A stretch of DNA of 64,000 nucleotides from NCBI GenBank assembly GCA_963844395.1, contig CAWJNX010000001.1, positions 124,001 to 188,000 of the forward strand. The letters run 5' to 3'. This document shows, piece after piece, positions 61,952 through 64,000 of the stretch. A model generated the notes under the pieces. That model was not told the DNA's origin. It ran no database searches and saw only the letters and a list, made by a program, of their open reading frames with translations. The stretch comes from VRUE01 sp963844395. Its GTDB lineage: Bacteria > Actinomycetota > Thermoleophilia > Solirubrobacterales > 70-9. The position numbers were made by a program, and so were the translations under genes. Each line of letters opens with the position of its first letter. The stretch's first letter is position 1.

Positions 61952-62488
61952 TCAGCCGACCGGCTCGCCGTCGGGCAGCGGAGCGCCCAGCGCGAGGCGG
62001 CCGCCCTCCCCGGCCGCCGCATTCCACTGGCGCGCCGAGCCGTCGAGTTGAGCGAGCTCGTCGCCCCGCTCGAGCTGGAAGACCGGGCGCAGCTCATCGC
62101 CCAGATCGACGCCCCACTGGTACCAGCAGAGCTCCCAGGCGACGGTGACCCGCATCTCGCTGGGCGAGCCGGCGGCTGCCCCTATCGAGACGGAAGGGAT
62201 GCCGAGGGTGCGCATCAGGCCGCCGACTGTGCGCGCCGCCTCGCTGGCGTTGAAGCGGGCGACGGCTCGCTCCAGCCGCCCCGCCGAGGTCTCGACGGGC
62301 TCCGGCTCGACCATCCGCCCGACGTTCGCCCCCGGGGCCGCCGGGTCGACCCAGCCGAGCCGCTCGGCTCGCTCGCGGCAGAGCTCGCAAACGAGCCGCG
62401 TGCCGTCCTTTGGGCTCATGTAGGTCCGGGTGCGCTCTCCGGCCAGGATCGTGCGACCACAGACCGCGCAGGTCTCGTCGGCGCTCAC
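61952..62488 (-). CDS. Zinc-ribbon protein, conserved hypothetical
   Basis: 178 residues, intact. Two CxxC pairs near the N-terminus (ETCAVCGRTILAGERTRTYM and GTRLVCELCRERAERLGWVD) form a likely zinc ribbon. A helical region LERAVARFNASEAARTVGGL is followed by a small beta part, EMRVTVAWELCWYQWGVDLG. The tail is of low complexity. It is found near rnhA-like genes in actinobacteria as far as I recall; function unknown. TAGTTT lies six bases before the GTG start; the gene ends seven bases before the RNase H start. Confidence 0.65.
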   Translation of the reverse strand: MSADETCAVCGRTILAGERTRTYMSPKDGTRLVCELCRERAERLGWVDPAAPGANVGRMVEPEPVETSAGRLERAVARFNASEAARTVGGLMRTLGIPSVSIGAAAGSPSEMRVTVAWELCWYQWGVDLGDELRPVFQLERGDELAQLDGSARQWNAAAGEGGRLALGAPLPDGEPVG

Positions 62489-62494
62489 GCCTCC

Positions 62495-62500
62495 AAACTA
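62495..62500 (-). promoter_or_regulatory. TAGTTT -10-like box before the zinc-ribbon gene
   Basis: TAGTTT is followed by six bases and the GTG at 62488. Confidence 0.4.
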
Positions 62501-62516
62501 GCAGCGGCCCGCCGGC

Positions 62517-64000
62517 CTAGGCCGCGGTTCCGGCGCTCGGACGCAGTGCTGCAACCAGCCTCTTGGCCAGATGTGCCGGCACCGGCTCGTAACGCTCGAA
62601 CTCCATCGTGAAATCGGCGCGCCCGCCGCTGATCGAGCGTAGGTCGGGGGCGTAGTCGAGAACCTCGGCCATCGGCACCTTGGCCTTGACCTCGGTCGCC
62701 GCCCCCTTCGGCTCCATCCCGAGCGGATGCCCGCGCCGCGAGTTGAAATCGCCGATCACGTCGCCGACGACCTCGGCAGGGCAGCTGACGGTGAGACGAA
62801 CGATCGGCTCCAGTAGGACGGGGTCAGCTTCCTCCATCGCCTCCCTAAACGCCATCGAGCCGGCCACCTTGAAGGCCATCTCGGAGGAGTTGACGTCGTG
62901 GTGCTTGCCGTCAACGAGCCGCACCCGCACGTCCTTGACCGGGTAGCCGGCGACCGTGCCGTGCAGCATCGCCTCCACCACCCCCTTCTCGACCGCGGGG
63001 ATGAAGCTGCCGGGGATTGCCGCGCCCTTGATCTGATTGACGAACTCAAGCCCGGCGCCGTCCTCGGCGGGCTCAATCTCGATCCGGCAGTCGGCGAACT
63101 GGCCGCGCCCGCCCGACTGCTTCTTGTAGCGGGCGTGGGCGCCTGCCGGCCTGCGGATCGTCTCCTGGTAGGGCACGCGCGGCGGATGCAGCTCGATCTC
63201 GGCGCCGAAGCGGCGCTTCATCCGCTCGACGATCACCTCGACGTGGACCTGGCTGAGCCCGGCCAGGATCTGCTCGCCGGTCTGCCCGTCTCGGTGGACG
63301 TCCAGGGTCGGGTCCTCCTCGCTCAGCCGCCGCACCGCGGTCGCCGCCTTCTCCTCGTCGCCCTTCGATCTCGGCTCGTAGGCGAACGCCATCACCGGGG
63401 CGGGCAGGTCGAGCGGCGGGAAAGCGATCTCCTCCTGCGCTTCGCAGAGAAGGTCGCCCGCCTGGGTCTGCTTCAGCTTGGCGACGGCGCCGATGTCGCC
63501 TGCGCCCAGCTCTGCCACCGGCGCCAGCTCCTTGCCGAGCGGCCGACCGAGCTGGCCGATCCGCTCCTTCTCGCGCCGGGTTGCGTTGACGACGTGGGAA
63601 TCGGAGCGCAGCGTGCCGCGGTAGATACGAAAGAGGTTGATTCGGCCGGCGTAGGGGTCGGCGAGCGCCTTGAAGACATAAGCGACGAGCGGGCCGTCCT
63701 CGTCGGGCTCAACCTCGATCGGCTCGCCGCCGGCGCCGAGCGCGGTCACCGTGCCGCGCATCGCCGGCGAGGGCAGGTCCTCGACCAGCGCCTCGAGCAG
63801 CCGATCGGCGCCGAGGTTTCGCGTCGCCACACCGCAGGTGACCGGGAAGATCCCGCCCGCCGTCACCCCCTGCTTCAGCACCGCGACGATCTCGGCGTGG
63901 TCGATCGGATCACCGTCGAGGTAGCGCTCCATCAGCTCGTCGGAGTTCTCCGCCACCTCGTCCATCAGCTTCTCGCGGTACTCCTCGGCCCGCTCGCGCA
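62517..64000 (-). CDS. Elongation factor G-like GTPase, 5' part outside the window
   Basis: About 494 C-terminal residues are present; the GTP-binding P-loop lies beyond the right edge. Domain II begins around VAYVFKALADPYAGRINLFR; domain III has GLSQVHVEVIVERMKRRFGA; domain IV has RKPxG-like RRPAGAHARYKKQSGGRGQF; domain V ends the chain (GDVIGDFNSRRGHPLGMEPK and VPMAEVLDYAPDLRSISGGR). The region ENSDELMERYLDGDPI before domain II is typical of the EF-G-like FusA2 group rather than the canonical factor. It would bind the ribosome; its exact role in actinobacteria is unsettled. Confidence 0.85.
   Translation of the reverse strand, partial: RERAEEYREKLMDEVAENSDELMERYLDGDPIDHAEIVAVLKQGVTAGGIFPVTCGVATRNLGADRLLEALVEDLPSPAMRGTVTALGAGGEPIEVEPDEDGPLVAYVFKALADPYAGRINLFRIYRGTLRSDSHVVNATRREKERIGQLGRPLGKELAPVAELGAGDIGAVAKLKQTQAGDLLCEAQEEIAFPPLDLPAPVMAFAYEPRSKGDEEKAATAVRRLSEEDPTLDVHRDGQTGEQILAGLSQVHVEVIVERMKRRFGAEIELHPPRVPYQETIRRPAGAHARYKKQSGGRGQFADCRIEIEPAEDGAGLEFVNQIKGAAIPGSFIPAVEKGVVEAMLHGTVAGYPVKDVRVRLVDGKHHDVNSSEMAFKVAGSMAFREAMEEADPVLLEPIVRLTVSCPAEVVGDVIGDFNSRRGHPLGMEPKGAATEVKAKVPMAEVLDYAPDLRSISGGRADFTMEFERYEPVPAHLAKRLVAALRPSAGTAA

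Noticed and set aside
1..64000. CRISPR array, rRNA genes, prophage or replication origin
   Set aside because: No regularly spaced repeats, rRNA signatures, phage structural genes or dnaA-box clusters were seen.

Overview
The window is a high-GC chromosomal segment from an actinobacterium. The gene order (rodZ-cinA-thpR-recA-miaB-miaA-dapF, argC-J-B-D, pheS-pheT, a MurT/GatD module), GTG/TTG starts, overlapping stop/start pairs and leaderless-looking promoters fit Actinobacteria; the class Thermoleophilia (Solirubrobacterales) is my best guess, but that is inference. Many genes in the first ~31 kb carry single-base indels, including recA, dapF, miaA and miaB, while the second half is mostly clean. 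I therefore read most of the breaks as draft-assembly errors and annotate those genes as interrupted CDSs rather than pseudogenes.

Region 1 (1-9.7 kb): a partial Abi-like gene, ccdA, a flavodoxin-like reductase, a thiolase/SDR pair, a methyltransferase, a small-protein/nucleotidyltransferase pair, a disulfide-forming VKOR-DsbA pair with a PRC-barrel gene, a hydrolase and peroxiredoxin pair, and an IS110-family element with a non-coding end that could hold a bridge RNA. Region 2 (10-18 kb): epoxide hydrolase-like protein, cyclophilin, then a tightly overlapping operon dagK-murT-methyltransferase-gatD (lipid kinase plus peptidoglycan lipid II amidation), followed by a secreted calcium-binding-repeat protein.

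Region 3 (18-36.9 kb): dut, hflX, an epimerase, a metallo-beta-lactamase-fold protein and a lipoprotein, then a long minus-strand housekeeping block (ftsK, rodZ-like, cinA, thpR, recA, miaB, miaA, dapF, aminotransferase). Region 4 (35-52 kb): another minus-strand block running thrS, infC, rpmI-rplT, trmH-like, pheS, pheT, argC, argJ, argB, argD, argG and a cell-wall hydrolase, with wecB inserted on the opposite strand between infC and rpmI.

Region 5 (52-64 kb): tRNA-Val, tRNA-Cys and tRNA-Gly, a 1.5-kb islet flanked by a 43-bp direct repeat of the tRNA-Cys 3' part, DedA, VOC, cupin and MFS genes, a secreted Pro-rich protein, a candidate toxin-antitoxin pair, a secreted peptide, an RNase H-VOC fusion, and the 3' part of an EF-G-like gene.

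The signals that stand out beyond ordinary genes are: (i) a family of nested-hairpin repeats at the ends of hflX, miaB and infC whose outer arms differ between copies but stay self-complementary; (ii) a 22-bp perfect palindrome inside pheT; (iii) the tRNA-Cys islet; (iv) a DapF in which both catalytic cysteines read as serine; (v) a recurrent TANNNT box (mostly TAGGCT/TAGGGT) 6-10 nt before start codons; and (vi) the IS110 non-coding end.
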